A stretch of 64,000 nucleotides of DNA from Ramlibacter sp. WS9 (GCF_003797765.1 NZ_RKMB01000026.1:1-64000); one strand, 5' to 3'; numbered from the stretch's first letter, positions 51,914 through 60,836 are shown. Notes: generated from the sequence alone by a model not told the origin. Numbers and translations: made by a program.

Positions 51914-52075
51914 TCACCCATCCCGCCGTCGATACACCTGTGCGGGCCGACCCTGCCCCAGCGTGTCGTGCACATGCCGCGGCAGCACCGGCAACGCCAT
52001 GCCCAACGCGAATTAGCCGATGACGACGGCGAGCAGCAGCGGCAGCAACGGGATGTCGGCACGCCATCTGCCGGA
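51914..52075 (-). pseudogene. Remnant of an MFS transporter N-terminus
   Basis: Minus-strand translation reads ADIPLLPLLLAVVIG, a TAA stop, then FALGMALPVLPRHVHDTLGQG. This looks like the first membrane segment and following loop of a major facilitator permease, but no start codon and no further membrane segments remain. Confidence 0.4.
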
Positions 52076-52448
52076 TCAAGCACCGGTCCCCCCCAAGCGC
52101 TGGACCCCCATGCCAACAACAAGCCGACGCGGACCTACGCAGTGCTTCAAGCGAATGGCAGGCGCCAGCCTGGCCGGCACGTGCATGAAGCTCCGTGCGC
52201 AAAGGGCCCGACCAATCAAGCGGGTCACTGGATTATGTCTTTCGGGCCTGGCGCCACATCCACCATCTTGGCGCGCAGCATCACCACGGAGATCACCAAG
52301 CAAACGGGCTGGTGGCTATTGCGGGGACTCGGGTGGGGTGAGAAAGAGCCGAAGCCGCTGGCACATATCCGCGTTCTCAACCCCTGCGCAAGAAATCTAG
52401 CACTACCGGCCCATACTTGGTAACCTATGTCTAAAGGGGGGCCGCACG
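52076..52448. other. Gene-free transition stretch
   Basis: About 370 bp with no convincing coding signal on either strand. Composition shifts here from about 65% G+C on the left to clearly AT-richer DNA on the right, so this is where the foreign block begins. The final 60 bp presumably carry the promoter of the kinase-ATPase gene. Confidence 0.4.
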
Positions 52449-54536
52449 ATGGGCGCATTTACGTGTTTTCTTCATCCCGAGCGAAACCTCCTAGATCGCC
52501 CCGTACAGACTCCGTGTCCGCATTGCGGGTTGCCGTTTGGTTTCCCGCTAGATTTCCCACCGGCAGCGGTAGGAAAATTCAAGATCGATGTGAACTGGAA
52601 ACCAAGGCGCGGCCTCTACGGCGTCGCCTACAGGGCCGCCAAGCAAAATTTCCCATACCAAATCTTAAAGATCACGCCAAAGGCGTTATACGAAGCGTTT
52701 GACAAAAATTGGGGCGAGGAGGTTGCGCTCCACGCGCAACTTTCAGCAGAGCTTCCAGACGTCATTGTTCCGATGATCGATGCCTTTGACGAGGTAATCG
52801 AATTTCCGTTGCCGACGGGAGCACTACGGATCGACTGCTATGTTCAGGTGCTCACGTTTGTCGACGGAGAGCTGCTACAGGAACACTTGCCTGGCGGGAA
52901 CCAAAAGCCAAGTGGAAAGACCGTGGCTCAAATCGCGATCGATCTCCTTGCACTTGTCGGAGCGCTCGATCAAAAGAATATCTTTCACAACGACCTGCAT
53001 GGTCAGAATGTAATCGTCGAGCGCCTGGCGCCAAATTTGCGGCGACTCGACGCAATCGACGGCTCAATTCGAGTAAGAGCGATCGACCTCGGTTGTGCGC
53101 GCTCAAAAACTGGAAGCCGCAGTGACGAGGCGTATGGAACGGGTGACCTAACGTATGTCGCAACCTATTTACGATTAATGTCAAAGGAAGCCGTCAACGC
53201 CGATACCTTAGAGGCGGGGCGCGATTCAAATGTACTTTTGGCAGTCCGCGAAGTCGCAGATGTCATTTCAGGACAACCGGAAAAGCACCGGATGGGAGAA
53301 GTCACTACATATCAGCGGCTGATTTCCACAGCCTATCGCGCAGCCTCTACTGAGTGGAAACCTTGGTCAACTCCGCTCCAGCTCGGAAATCTGGACGACT
53401 ACTACAACGCTCAAACATTGCACTCGTGGCATGTACCTGAACTCATCGTGGCGGTCGATCCTAAGCACGAGAGCCTTTTGGCTCGACCTGGCCCTGTGGT
53501 GCTGGCAGGGATGCGAGGTTGTGGCAAGACCATGCTCCTTAGATCGCTCGATTTTCACGCCCGTGCGCATCGGCGCATAGCCGAACGAGAAACGGCGCAA
53601 GACGTACTCACCAGGCTCGAGTCAGATACATACGTAGCTCTCTTTGCGTCAGCCACCAAACTAATGGAAAGGCCAGATGAGGCGCAAGCATCATTGGACA
53701 ATCGGCTCGCTCGCCTGTTCATTGCATACTGTCGAGCAAGTGTGCGCGCAATGCTTCATCTTGAAGACATCAAAAATCAGAGCATCGTACCCCACGTCAA
53801 CACTGGTGAATGGAGGGAGCTTCTGGCCAGAGCGGTGCCTGGAACCCCCGGCACCAATGCACCGTTGACGCTTGACGAGCTTGAGCATTATTTCGAACAT
53901 GCCTTGTTGATCGCTCTGAGTTCACAGGACAAGAGCGCGGGGCTCAACATGCGAGCGTCCGAGGCGTTCGAGGCCCTTGCGAGACTTATTCGAAAATCCG
54001 TTCCCGATTGGCAACACAAAGTCGTGTACTTTCTGCTCGATGACGTATCCAGCCGGTACATAACACCGGATGACGTGCAACGCTTGATGAGCGTTTTCAT
54101 TTTTCAAAGTGAGGTGTGCGCATTCAAGCTGTCGACAGAGAAGCAGTCCGAGTTATTTGACTTCGCCAATTCGGCAAAATCAAGAAAGAGCCTCGGCCGC
54201 GACTATGAACTCTTGGATCTCGGAGAAGACCTCTATGAAATGATGCAGGGTCGCGAAACGGAGTCTGTGAAATTCATCTCAAATGTGCTCCTTCGACGCG
54301 GCGCGCGTATGCACGAGGCAAAGTATCAAGTAAAGCCACAGGTTGTCCTAAGCGATTGCAGCTTAGTGCGTATCGCCAAAGAAATCGTAAGAACAGAAGG
54401 CCGCAAAGCCGAGGACAGAATTGTTTATGCTGGCTTCACTGCGATGGTTCAGTGTTGCGTGGGGGACATCGGCGACATCATCAAGCTTTACGAAAATATG
54501 CTGCGCAGCGTTGAGGGCCGGCGCGCGTCAAGGTAG
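52449..54536 (+). pseudogene. 5' half of a Zn-ribbon/protein-kinase/ORC-CDC6-type AAA ATPase fusion gene, interrupted by an IS
   Basis: 695 codons to a stop created at the IS junction. Domains: zinc-ribbon-like CFLH...CPHC (residues 6-26); a protein-kinase fold with glycine-loop-like RRGLYGVAY, Lys in QILKITP, catalytic loop HNDLHGQN (about 180) and DLG in place of DFG (about 211); then a P-loop ATPase with Walker A AGMRGCGKTMLLRSL (about 352-366) and Walker B VVYFLLDDVSSR (about 521-532), resembling bacterial ORC-CDC6-like AAA proteins. The last native residues are about GDIGDIIKLYENMLRSVEG; the tail RRASR comes from the IS end. The matching 3' half resumes at 56165. AT-richer than the host. 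Function unknown; architecture and company suggest defence. Confidence 0.75.
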
Positions 54537-54548
54537 TTGTCGCCTCAT

Positions 54549-55640
54549 TCATGCAGCCAGCAGCTGCTTATCCGTGTAGGCCCCATGGGACCTGATGACC
54601 GAGTCGCGTTCGGGGTTGAGCGTCACCGCGCCGATGGGCGTCCAGTTGCGCGTGTTGCCTGACCAGCGTGCCGGGTTGAGCTCCCGGGCCTCGGTGTACA
54701 GCGCGTGGCGAGCCGCAAGAATCGCGTGATCGTCACCGGCATGTCGCTGCGCCGGGGTGACGTAGCGGATGCCGCTGTGGCGATGCTCGAAGTTGTACCA
54801 ACGCACGAAGCTTGCCGCCCAGGCGCGGGCCTCCTGCAACGTGGCGAAGCCCTTGGTAGGGAACTCGGGGCGGTACTTGGCCGTGCGAAACAGGCTTTCG
54901 GCGTAGGCGTTGTCATCGCTCACGCGCGGGCGCGAGTACGAGGGCTTGACCCCCAGCCAGTTGAGCATCGCCAGCACCGTCGTGGCCTTCAGCGTGGAGC
55001 CGTTGTCGCCGTGCAAGACCGGCTTGAGTTGCATCGCGGCAATGCCCTCGGCCAGCGCCGTGCGGCGCACCAGGTGCGCGGCATGATCGGAGTCGTCCGT
55101 TGCATGCACCTCCCAGCCCACGATCTTGCGGCTGTACAGGTCCAGGATCAGGTACAGGTGGAACCAGCGCCCCAGCACGGTGGCGGGCAGGTAGGTCATG
55201 TCCCAACACCACACCGCGCGCGGCGCCGTGGCCACGTGCGTGGTGGGCGGGCGCACCGCCTTGGGTGTCTTGGCCCGCCCGCGGTGGGCGTTCTGCCCGT
55301 GCTGGCGCAGCACACGCGCGAAGCTCGACTCGCTGGCCAGGTAGCAGCCCTCATCGGCCAGCATGGGAACGATGCGCGCCGGCGGCACCGCCGCAAAGCG
55401 CGGCTCGTTGGCCACAGCCAGCAGTTGCGCACGCTCGGCCGCGCTCAAGGCATGGCCGGGTATGGGGCGCACGGCATTCGGCCTGCCATCGCCCGTTGTG
55501 AGCCCCTCCTGGGCCTTCCAGCGCTGCAGCGTGCGCTCGTCGATGCCCGCGGTCTCGCAGGCCAGGCGCAGTCGCGCTCCTGCGGTGTGTGCCATGACGA
55601 TGTTCTGGGCCACGATGCGGCGATCTTCGAGGCCGATCAT
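54549..55640 (-). CDS. IS3-family transposase OrfB (integrase core)
   Basis: 363 residues. rve core with DDE: WCWDMTYLPATVLGRWFHLYLILDLYSRKIVGWEV (first Asp), LHGDNGSTL (second Asp), and the Glu in YAESLFRTAKYRPEFP; C-terminal FVRWYNFEHRHSGIRYVTPAQRHAG. Its ATG overlaps the orfA stop and it is in the -1 frame relative to orfA, so it can also be made as an OrfAB fusion. Intact. Confidence 0.93.
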   Translation of the reverse strand: MIGLEDRRIVAQNIVMAHTAGARLRLACETAGIDERTLQRWKAQEGLTTGDGRPNAVRPIPGHALSAAERAQLLAVANEPRFAAVPPARIVPMLADEGCYLASESSFARVLRQHGQNAHRGRAKTPKAVRPPTTHVATAPRAVWCWDMTYLPATVLGRWFHLYLILDLYSRKIVGWEVHATDDSDHAAHLVRRTALAEGIAAMQLKPVLHGDNGSTLKATTVLAMLNWLGVKPSYSRPRVSDDNAYAESLFRTAKYRPEFPTKGFATLQEARAWAASFVRWYNFEHRHSGIRYVTPAQRHAGDDHAILAARHALYTEARELNPARWSGNTRNWTPIGAVTLNPERDSVIRSHGAYTDKQLLAA

Positions 55641-56110
55641 TCGTCCCCGCCCTTGTGGAAGATCGCCTCGAGTTTTTTTGACAGCACCAGCAACGCTGCG
55701 GTCTCGGCCAGCGCACGGTCCTTGCGCAGCAGATCGCGTTCCAACTCCTTGATGCGCTTCCTGTCGGCTCGCGTGGCCTGCGGGCTGGCCCGCGCCTCCT
55801 CAGGCTCGGCCAGCGCGGCAGCGCAACTGGCACGCCACTTGTCCAACTCACCGGGGTATACCCCGTGCTTGCGGCACCAAGCGCTCTTGCCCGCTTCGTC
55901 CAGTGCCGCCGTCGTGATCACCGCCTCAAGCCGCGCCGCCGCAGTCCAGGCCCGCCCTCGGGCGGGCCTGGACTGCGCGTCCTCGCGCCATCGATCCAGC
56001 GTTCCCGCCGCAACCCCAACCTCACGCGCAACGACTTCCACCGCTGCGCTCTCCGGCGGCAGCAACCTCGCCACCGCTCTGTCTTTGAATGCCTGTCCGT
56101 ATCGAGCCAC
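55637..56110 (-). CDS. IS3-family transposase OrfA
   Basis: 157 residues. N-terminal HTH (YGQAFKDRAVARLLPPESAAVEVVAREVGVAAGTLDRWRED) and a leucine-zipper-like helix (RKRIKELERDLLRKDRALAETAALLVLSKK). Longer than most OrfA proteins because of a second helical block (SAWCRKHGVYPGELDKWRAS). It contains the slippery A7 near its end. Confidence 0.9.
   Translation of the reverse strand: MARYGQAFKDRAVARLLPPESAAVEVVAREVGVAAGTLDRWREDAQSRPARGRAWTAAARLEAVITTAALDEAGKSAWCRKHGVYPGELDKWRASCAAALAEPEEARASPQATRADRKRIKELERDLLRKDRALAETAALLVLSKKLEAIFHKGGDE
55673..55679 (-). promoter_or_regulatory. Programmed -1 frameshift heptamer in orfA
   Basis: On the minus strand A-AAA-AAA is in the X-XXY-YYZ phase of orfA (codons TCA AAA AAA). 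A -1 slip leads directly into the orfB frame, joining LVLSKK to TRGDLPQGRGRMIGL without a stop. Confidence 0.7.
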
Positions 56111-56164
56111 TGTCTTCCTTCATCGCCGCCCCCTTGGTTTCTGGTTCTATCGGGGCGACAACTA

Positions 56165-57836
56165 TTCTGACGCGGGGGGGGGCCCTCAACTACTATTTCC
56201 GATCCGTCCCAAAGTGCAGCACGAAATCTTCATTTCGCATAGTACCTACCGGCTGAAATGGATTGATCGGGGTTGGACGTTGGGACTTGACCGACTGCGA
56301 TACCTCGATCTTGTAGCGGCCTTTGCCAAGAAGTCTCACGACGCGCTTATCGAGTCTGGTAAGACTAACCGACTTCGCCAGTGCACAAAAATTCACATTC
56401 GAGTTAGCGACGAAGACCTCGAAGTGATCTCGAATGCACTCCGTTCGCTCGTCGATGCTGGCATTCTTGTGCTTATAGGGTACCGCGAGCGCGTCAAGGA
56501 CCGCGGGCGCGAGCCATACAAACAAATAATTGTTGCTTTTAGGAAGTTACTGGGGGTTGCCTTCTTCATGCCCCTTTCTGACCGTGACCGAATTGAACTT
56601 AGCTCGCGCGAATTTCTCGAATGGCTCGCGAAGCCAAGCCTACTGAACGAGCGCGAGCTTATATCCAACATCGACGATCAGGAACTTGATGCAGGCGTCG
56701 ACGATGATGTCGATTTGCCTCAGCTGGAATCATTTAAGCCCCGAGCTCACCCGATTATTGAGGAAGCGGATCAAAACGCCAGCGCACAGGGATTGCTTCC
56801 ATTCAGCAGTGCAGGCACTAAACCCATAGCGACAGATATCGTTCACTTGAATGAGATTAAGTTTTCGGATATCGAGCTTTGGGGCGCCTGGACTTACCTA
56901 GGAGCTCTTGGGGTAGAGGAGCGAACAGAGGTAGCCCATCGACGCTTTGCCGCGGTCTCGTCAATGGCGAATGTAGTAGCGGTCCAGTATGGACAGTCTG
57001 GGCGGGGTGAAAACATAAAGCGCTCCTGGCATCGAGTCGGCAAAGTGCCCACCCTCACTGCCTCATCGGACGCATTGTCGATCGAGCTTCCTGAAAGGAC
57101 TGTTATTGACATTTCTGGACTGACAAAACGTCTGATCTTCGGGCTCATAAGGAAGCAGTTTTTGAAGTATGGGCGCGTTTTCGTCTCCATTACCGCGGCG
57201 GAGCAATCTGTCCCGAGCGTGAGGGATATCGAAAATATCCTTTTCCTGTACGGAAGTGGCGAGATAGCTAAAGCGCGAGCGGCGCTGCAAGCGGTCGTGG
57301 GCAATATCGAGAGTGGCCCTTACACAGCGGAGTCGGTCATTGAAAACATATCTGATCCAACGCGAGATCGCGCACTGATTAGCTTTCTTTCGTCCAGGCA
57401 CGAACGGATACTCGCGCTGCTCGAGCAGCGAACATATGAGCATATCGAGCTTATTTATTCGAAGAGCGATGAAAAGCGCGGACATCTCGCTGAGATCCTT
57501 GGACGCCAAATCGGCGACTTTGTCTCTAGCGTCAGCATCGAGGGATTCGACAGCAATCACCAATTGCCTGACCTGATTGGACGCCTTCTCCAAATACACA
57601 AGGGCCACGTACTCGGCTCAAAGTCAAACGTTGAAATTGCCCTCACCGGCACGAAAACCCAAGCAGTAGCGGCGGCCATTGCATCTACTCTCAGCCGGTT
57701 CTCGTGCGTCTGGTATCTTGCTCCGGCATCCATATCGACGATCAGCTACACAGAGGGTGCGGGCGCTACGACAATTTTTGAGCTGAGTGAAGGTGATGGA
57801 AAGTCACATCCGCTCTCGTTTGTTGACGAGGAGTGA
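56165..57836 (+). pseudogene. 3' half of the kinase/ATPase fusion gene: winged-helix and two Rossmann-like segments
   Basis: About 550 codons in an open frame from the IS junction, no start of its own. It begins FPIRPKVQHEIFISHSTYRLKWIDRGW, as expected after the AAA lid in ORC-CDC6-like proteins; then a winged-helix-like region to about codon 160. Two later segments share a pattern: ANVVAVQYGQSGRGENI with VIDISGLTKRLIFGLIRKQF (57102 on), and HIELIYSKSDEKRGHLAEIL with VEIALTGTKTQAVAAA (57629 on). The strand-then-SG/TG-x-TK layout recalls CARF/Card1-like Rossmann domains, an inference. AT-rich codon use matches the 5' half. Confidence 0.7.
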
Positions 57837-58099
57837 GCTGCAACGTCTTGGCGCGCGAAGGTGCAACTCTGGTCACACCGAAACGTGTGGTTGACCAGCT
57901 ATCTCGCTTTGATGAATCTCTTCGTACGTCTCTGGAGTTGATTCATGTAGCGTCACCGAGGGGCCGGCCGAGTGTTCGTCAGCAAATCGAAAAAGATCGA
58001 CGACGATTGCAGAAGGGCAAAGCCGAGGCTCCCGGCTTTGAACTACAACCTAACAATGGCCGAATCAACCTTTTGCCGTTGCTCCAAGAAACTCCTTGA
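57833..58099 (+). CDS. Small hypothetical gene coupled to the fusion gene
   Basis: 88 residues from a GTG overlapping the fusion gene stop (GTGA). RVVDQLSRFDESLRTSLELIHVASPRGRPSVRQQIEKDRRRLQKGK suggests a helical basic protein. It overlaps vsr convergently by 35 bp. Coupling and absence of stops favour a real gene, but it is short and I recognise no family. Confidence 0.45.
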   Translation: MSCNVLAREGATLVTPKRVVDQLSRFDESLRTSLELIHVASPRGRPSVRQQIEKDRRRLQKGKAEAPGFELQPNNGRINLLPLLQETP

Positions 58100-58481
58100 G
58101 TCGTCGCGTCAGCGTTTCCCGTTTTGCGGTCTCGCAGTCCCAAACGACCATGATCCGCCAACCGAGCTTCCTGAGTGCCGCGATATTCTGCTTGTCGCGA
58201 GCTTGATTTCTCGCAAGTTTGGGTAGCCAGTACTCGACGCGAGTCTTCGGTAGCCGAGAGTCAGAGCAAGCTACTGAGGGGTGCTGATGCCAAAAACATC
58301 CGTGCACAAAGATGACTGCCTTGCGCCCAGGGAAAACCAGGTCCGGTTTGCCCGGAAGATCCGCGCGATGGAGACGAAAACGATATCCGAGGGAATGGGT
58401 CACGCTCCGAACGACAAGTTCGGGTGTGGTGTCCTTGCTCTTGATTCGCCGCATATTTTCACTGCGGCCAATAGGACTCAC
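58065..58481 (-). CDS. vsr: Very short patch repair endonuclease Vsr
   Basis: 138 residues. MSPIGRSENMRRIKSKDTTPELVVR at the N-terminus, catalytic GKPDLVFPGRKAVIFVHGCFWHQH and the C-terminal WRIMVVWDCE. It nicks 5' of T in T:G mismatches left by 5-methylcytosine deamination. 14 bp after the restriction gene, so it belongs to the R-M operon. Confidence 0.95.
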   Translation of the reverse strand: MSPIGRSENMRRIKSKDTTPELVVRSVTHSLGYRFRLHRADLPGKPDLVFPGRKAVIFVHGCFWHQHPSVACSDSRLPKTRVEYWLPKLARNQARDKQNIAALRKLGWRIMVVWDCETAKRETLTRRLKEFLGATAKG

Positions 58482-58495
58482 GCTGACTCCCTTTG

Positions 58496-59377
58496 CTATA
58501 CCGCCAAGTCTAACGGGAGATCAGAAATGTCCTTGAGCCTTTTGCCATCGACCATGATTGCTAGCAGATCTTCAGCCTCTCCATTCCCAAGCTCGCGAAC
58601 AGCCGCCACTAGCTCTGGTAGAGCAAAATGATAGACGCAGTCGATGTCACCCGTGCCTAGGCAAAGCGACGCAAGTCGCGACGGTGTTGGCTCTCCCGTG
58701 ACAACCATAATGTGGGGCTGTCGACCCTTGCGATTTCGAATCAGGTTTAGCGCTTCGGATCGCGCGTTCTGTGCCCGATCGCTTCTCAACGTCCACTTGG
58801 TACTAATGCTCGCGTGTAAGAACGGCTCGGAACTCACCGCAGATCGAAGGTCCGCAGACATGGAAACGGTCGTATCAACAATTGGTATCCGCGCGTTGAT
58901 ATTTGCGTCCGGCTCCGTGTGGCGCGCAACTATCACGTCTGGGCTGATCGTGTAATCATTTCCCAAAGCAGCTCGAAGCTGCGCGTTCTTCATTGCCGCA
59001 TCTTGCACTGCCGCTAAGTGCGCATACTGTCGGAACGTTGACAAAAACGCGCCATCCCGACCGCTAACTCGCTTCACAAGCCAGTTGCCGGGCCGCAAAT
59101 GTGGCAGCTGGAGGAAGGTATTCGCAACAAATTCAGCAACTAAGTCTTCGAACTCCGCGCCGGATTTTTGCGCTCCCAATCGCGTGCCGGTCTCCGCCGC
59201 TAGCTTTGTCGCGATACTCATTGCAATCGCGACACTGGCCTTGCTTGACTTGTCCGCGTTGCCAGGGATGCCTTCAGTATTTATGGTTAGCAAGGATCGA
59301 AGGAGTGCCTTGTGAAATGCCGCTCGCGCAACCGCCATATGAGGCTGCGCGGGTCCTGATGCTTGTTGCAAAGTCAT
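58496..59377 (-). CDS. NgoMIV-like type II restriction endonuclease
   Basis: 293 residues from the ATG at 59377 that overlaps the methyltransferase stop (ATGA). The block LHASISTKWTLRSDRAQNARSEALNLIRNRKGR near 185-217, GTGDIDCVYHFALPEL near 250 and DYTISPDVIVARH match NgoMIV-family enzymes, which cut GCCGGC as tetramers; the specificity here is by homology of pattern only. Catalytic Asp and Ser/Lys are kept. Confidence 0.87.
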   Translation of the reverse strand: MTLQQASGPAQPHMAVARAAFHKALLRSLLTINTEGIPGNADKSSKASVAIAMSIATKLAAETGTRLGAQKSGAEFEDLVAEFVANTFLQLPHLRPGNWLVKRVSGRDGAFLSTFRQYAHLAAVQDAAMKNAQLRAALGNDYTISPDVIVARHTEPDANINARIPIVDTTVSMSADLRSAVSSEPFLHASISTKWTLRSDRAQNARSEALNLIRNRKGRQPHIMVVTGEPTPSRLASLCLGTGDIDCVYHFALPELVAAVRELGNGEAEDLLAIMVDGKRLKDISDLPLDLAV

Positions 59378-60339
59378 GCCGCTCTCAGTACGCGCCTGCG
59401 AGCGCGCGCCTCCAAGGCGGCCGCGATCTGGCCGCCTACCGCTTTTGCGACTGGCGGGGGAAATGCGTTTCCGATCTGGCGATAAGCGGCGGTCTTTCTG
59501 CCATGAAACGCCCAATCGTCGGGGAAGCCTTGAATTCGCGCCGCCATTCGAACTGTTAGCCGCGGTAGCTGATGAAACTTCGGATCCGGCGCTTCATCAG
59601 CAAGTCCGTGTCCGTCAACACCAATTGAGGCCCAGGCATCCTTTGCGCGTGTTGGCCCCAAATCTGGTCCTCCGTGCTTCTTGCTGCCGCCGACGAGGGT
59701 CGGTGCGATGTCATTCGCCCAGTCTTTCCACCGCGACGCCAATTTCCACCCCCTCTCCGACATGAGATCAAAAAGGCACTCGCCAACACTAGGTGGCCTG
59801 ACTTTGTTCGGGAGAGGCCACTCAAAATCTATTTCCAGGTCGCGTCGGATCGCTACGAAGATCACTCTCGGTCGCAACTGCGGCACGCCGAAGTCGCTTG
59901 CGTTTAGCAATCTCCACTGCGCGGCGTAACCGAGCTTACGAAGGTCGTCTTGAATCTTTTTGCGATACGAGTCGAAAACTGAATCGAGCAACCCGCGAAC
60001 GTTCTCAAGCATCACAGCTTTCGGTTGAATTTCTTCAACGAGCCGAATCGCCTCCGGAAACAGGTCTCGATCGTCCGACTTTCCGAGCTGTCTACCTGCC
60101 TTCGAAAAGGGCGGACATGGAACGCCGCCAGCTAACAGGTCAGCCCCCTGAAAATCCGAGCCTGAAAAGCGCCGCACATCGCCATCTGGAACGACATTCC
60201 ACTTCGGCCTATTAAGCAGCAATGTTTGCTGGGCGACGGCCTCGATTTCTACAAGTGCGGCATGTTCGAAGCCAGCCAATTCAAGGCCGAGCGCCTGCCC
60301 ACCGGCTCCAGCGCAGATCTCAATTGAAGTCATGGTCAT
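59374..60339 (-). CDS. DNA (cytosine-5-)-methyltransferase of the NgoMIV-like system
   Basis: 321 residues. Motif I EICAGAGGQALGLELAGF, catalytic GGVPCPPFSKAG with Cys near residue 74, ENVRGLLDS near 110, QLRPRVIFVAIR, and C-terminal RQIGNAFPPPVAKAVG. Methylates the cognate site of the downstream nuclease. Start overlaps the 107-residue upstream gene (ATGA). Confidence 0.93.
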   Translation of the reverse strand: MTMTSIEICAGAGGQALGLELAGFEHAALVEIEAVAQQTLLLNRPKWNVVPDGDVRRFSGSDFQGADLLAGGVPCPPFSKAGRQLGKSDDRDLFPEAIRLVEEIQPKAVMLENVRGLLDSVFDSYRKKIQDDLRKLGYAAQWRLLNASDFGVPQLRPRVIFVAIRRDLEIDFEWPLPNKVRPPSVGECLFDLMSERGWKLASRWKDWANDIAPTLVGGSKKHGGPDLGPTRAKDAWASIGVDGHGLADEAPDPKFHQLPRLTVRMAARIQGFPDDWAFHGRKTAAYRQIGNAFPPPVAKAVGGQIAAALEARARRRVLRAA

Positions 60340-60659
60340 AGAGTCAGTGTTTGTTGGGTCTTAGTTCGCTTAAGCGCTTCTGACCTGTCTGGCCGCGCTT
60401 TTCTCAGTCGCCCGGCCACATAGGCAGATGCATCCACCTGAAAACGCTGTATCCCGCAGGCCTTCAAGACACTGGAGAGGGTGTTGAGATTTGCGAAGCA
60501 TCTGCGCTCTCCTTTGTCATTTGCAAGCTCGCAATGCGCAGAGGCGCATTCAACACTCAGGGCGTAGCCGCCAGCAACTCCAACGGCAAGAACCTCCGTC
60601 ACGCCGCCGGCTGCCGCCATCTCCTTCAAGGTAGCAAGTCGGATTTTTCCCGCATCCAT
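60336..60659 (-). CDS. Small leading protein of the R-M operon
   Basis: 107 residues, ATG at 60659. RLATLKEMAAAGGVTEVLAVGVAGGYALSVE then NLNTLSSVLKACGIQRFQVDAS resembles small ParC/KfrB-neighbour-type plasmid proteins (the GI..F.VDA motif); no clear HTH. A good promoter (TTGTAG-16-GATAAT) puts transcription start at the ATG, with no ribosome site, so it is probably leaderless. It may regulate the R-M genes, which is inference. Confidence 0.6.
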   Translation of the reverse strand: MDAGKIRLATLKEMAAAGGVTEVLAVGVAGGYALSVECASAHCELANDKGERRCFANLNTLSSVLKACGIQRFQVDASAYVAGRLRKARPDRSEALKRTKTQQTLTL

Positions 60660-60665
60660 TAATAG

Positions 60666-60693
60666 ATTATCTTTTTTTTTATTGATTCTACAA
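60666..60693 (-). promoter_or_regulatory. R-M operon promoter
   Basis: On the minus strand -35 TTGTAG (60693-60688), 16-bp A-rich spacer with a run of nine A, -10 GATAAT (60671-60666). The start of transcription should lie at about 60657-60661, at the ATG of the 107-residue gene. Confidence 0.65.
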
Positions 60694-60768
60694 ATCTAAC
60701 ATTAATCGCAGCCATCTGAAGCCGCGGTTCAATACGTTGTGGAAAAGCGAACCGTTCATGACAACATG

Positions 60769-60796
60769 TTGCATATTCAATGAATACGTGCATAAT
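60769..60796 (+). promoter_or_regulatory. Promoter of the DndB-like gene
   Basis: -35 TTGCAT (60769-60774), 16-bp spacer, -10 CATAAT (60791-60796). The dyad CAACATGTTG (60762-60771) overlaps the -35. A start at about 60803 excludes the upstream ATG at 60780 and supports translation from 60837. Confidence 0.6.
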
Positions 60797-60836
60797 CGCC
60801 GTCATACGCGCCAAATCGAACGTATTGGAGATCTAC

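Larger units (their letters stand above)
54525..56173. mobile_element. IS3-family insertion sequence
   Basis: Inverted repeats TAGTTGTCGCC (54534-54544) and GGCGACAACTA (56154-56164); similarity extends outward as GCGTCA at both sides, giving imperfect 20-bp ends. Interior carries overlapping orfA and orfB on the minus strand. GC-rich like the host, in AT-richer surroundings. It splits the kinase-ATPase gene. No clear 3-4 bp target duplication is visible. Confidence 0.85.

Noticed and set aside
51968-52423. Plus-strand open frame of about 150 codons at the island transition
   Set aside because: No ribosome site, no recognisable domain and a Gln/Arg-rich start; the MFS remnant on the other strand accounts better for the left part.
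54705-56160. Plus-strand frame running through the IS into the fusion gene
   Set aside because: Within the IS it is only the complement of the transposase genes; just the part after the IS junction is native coding sequence.
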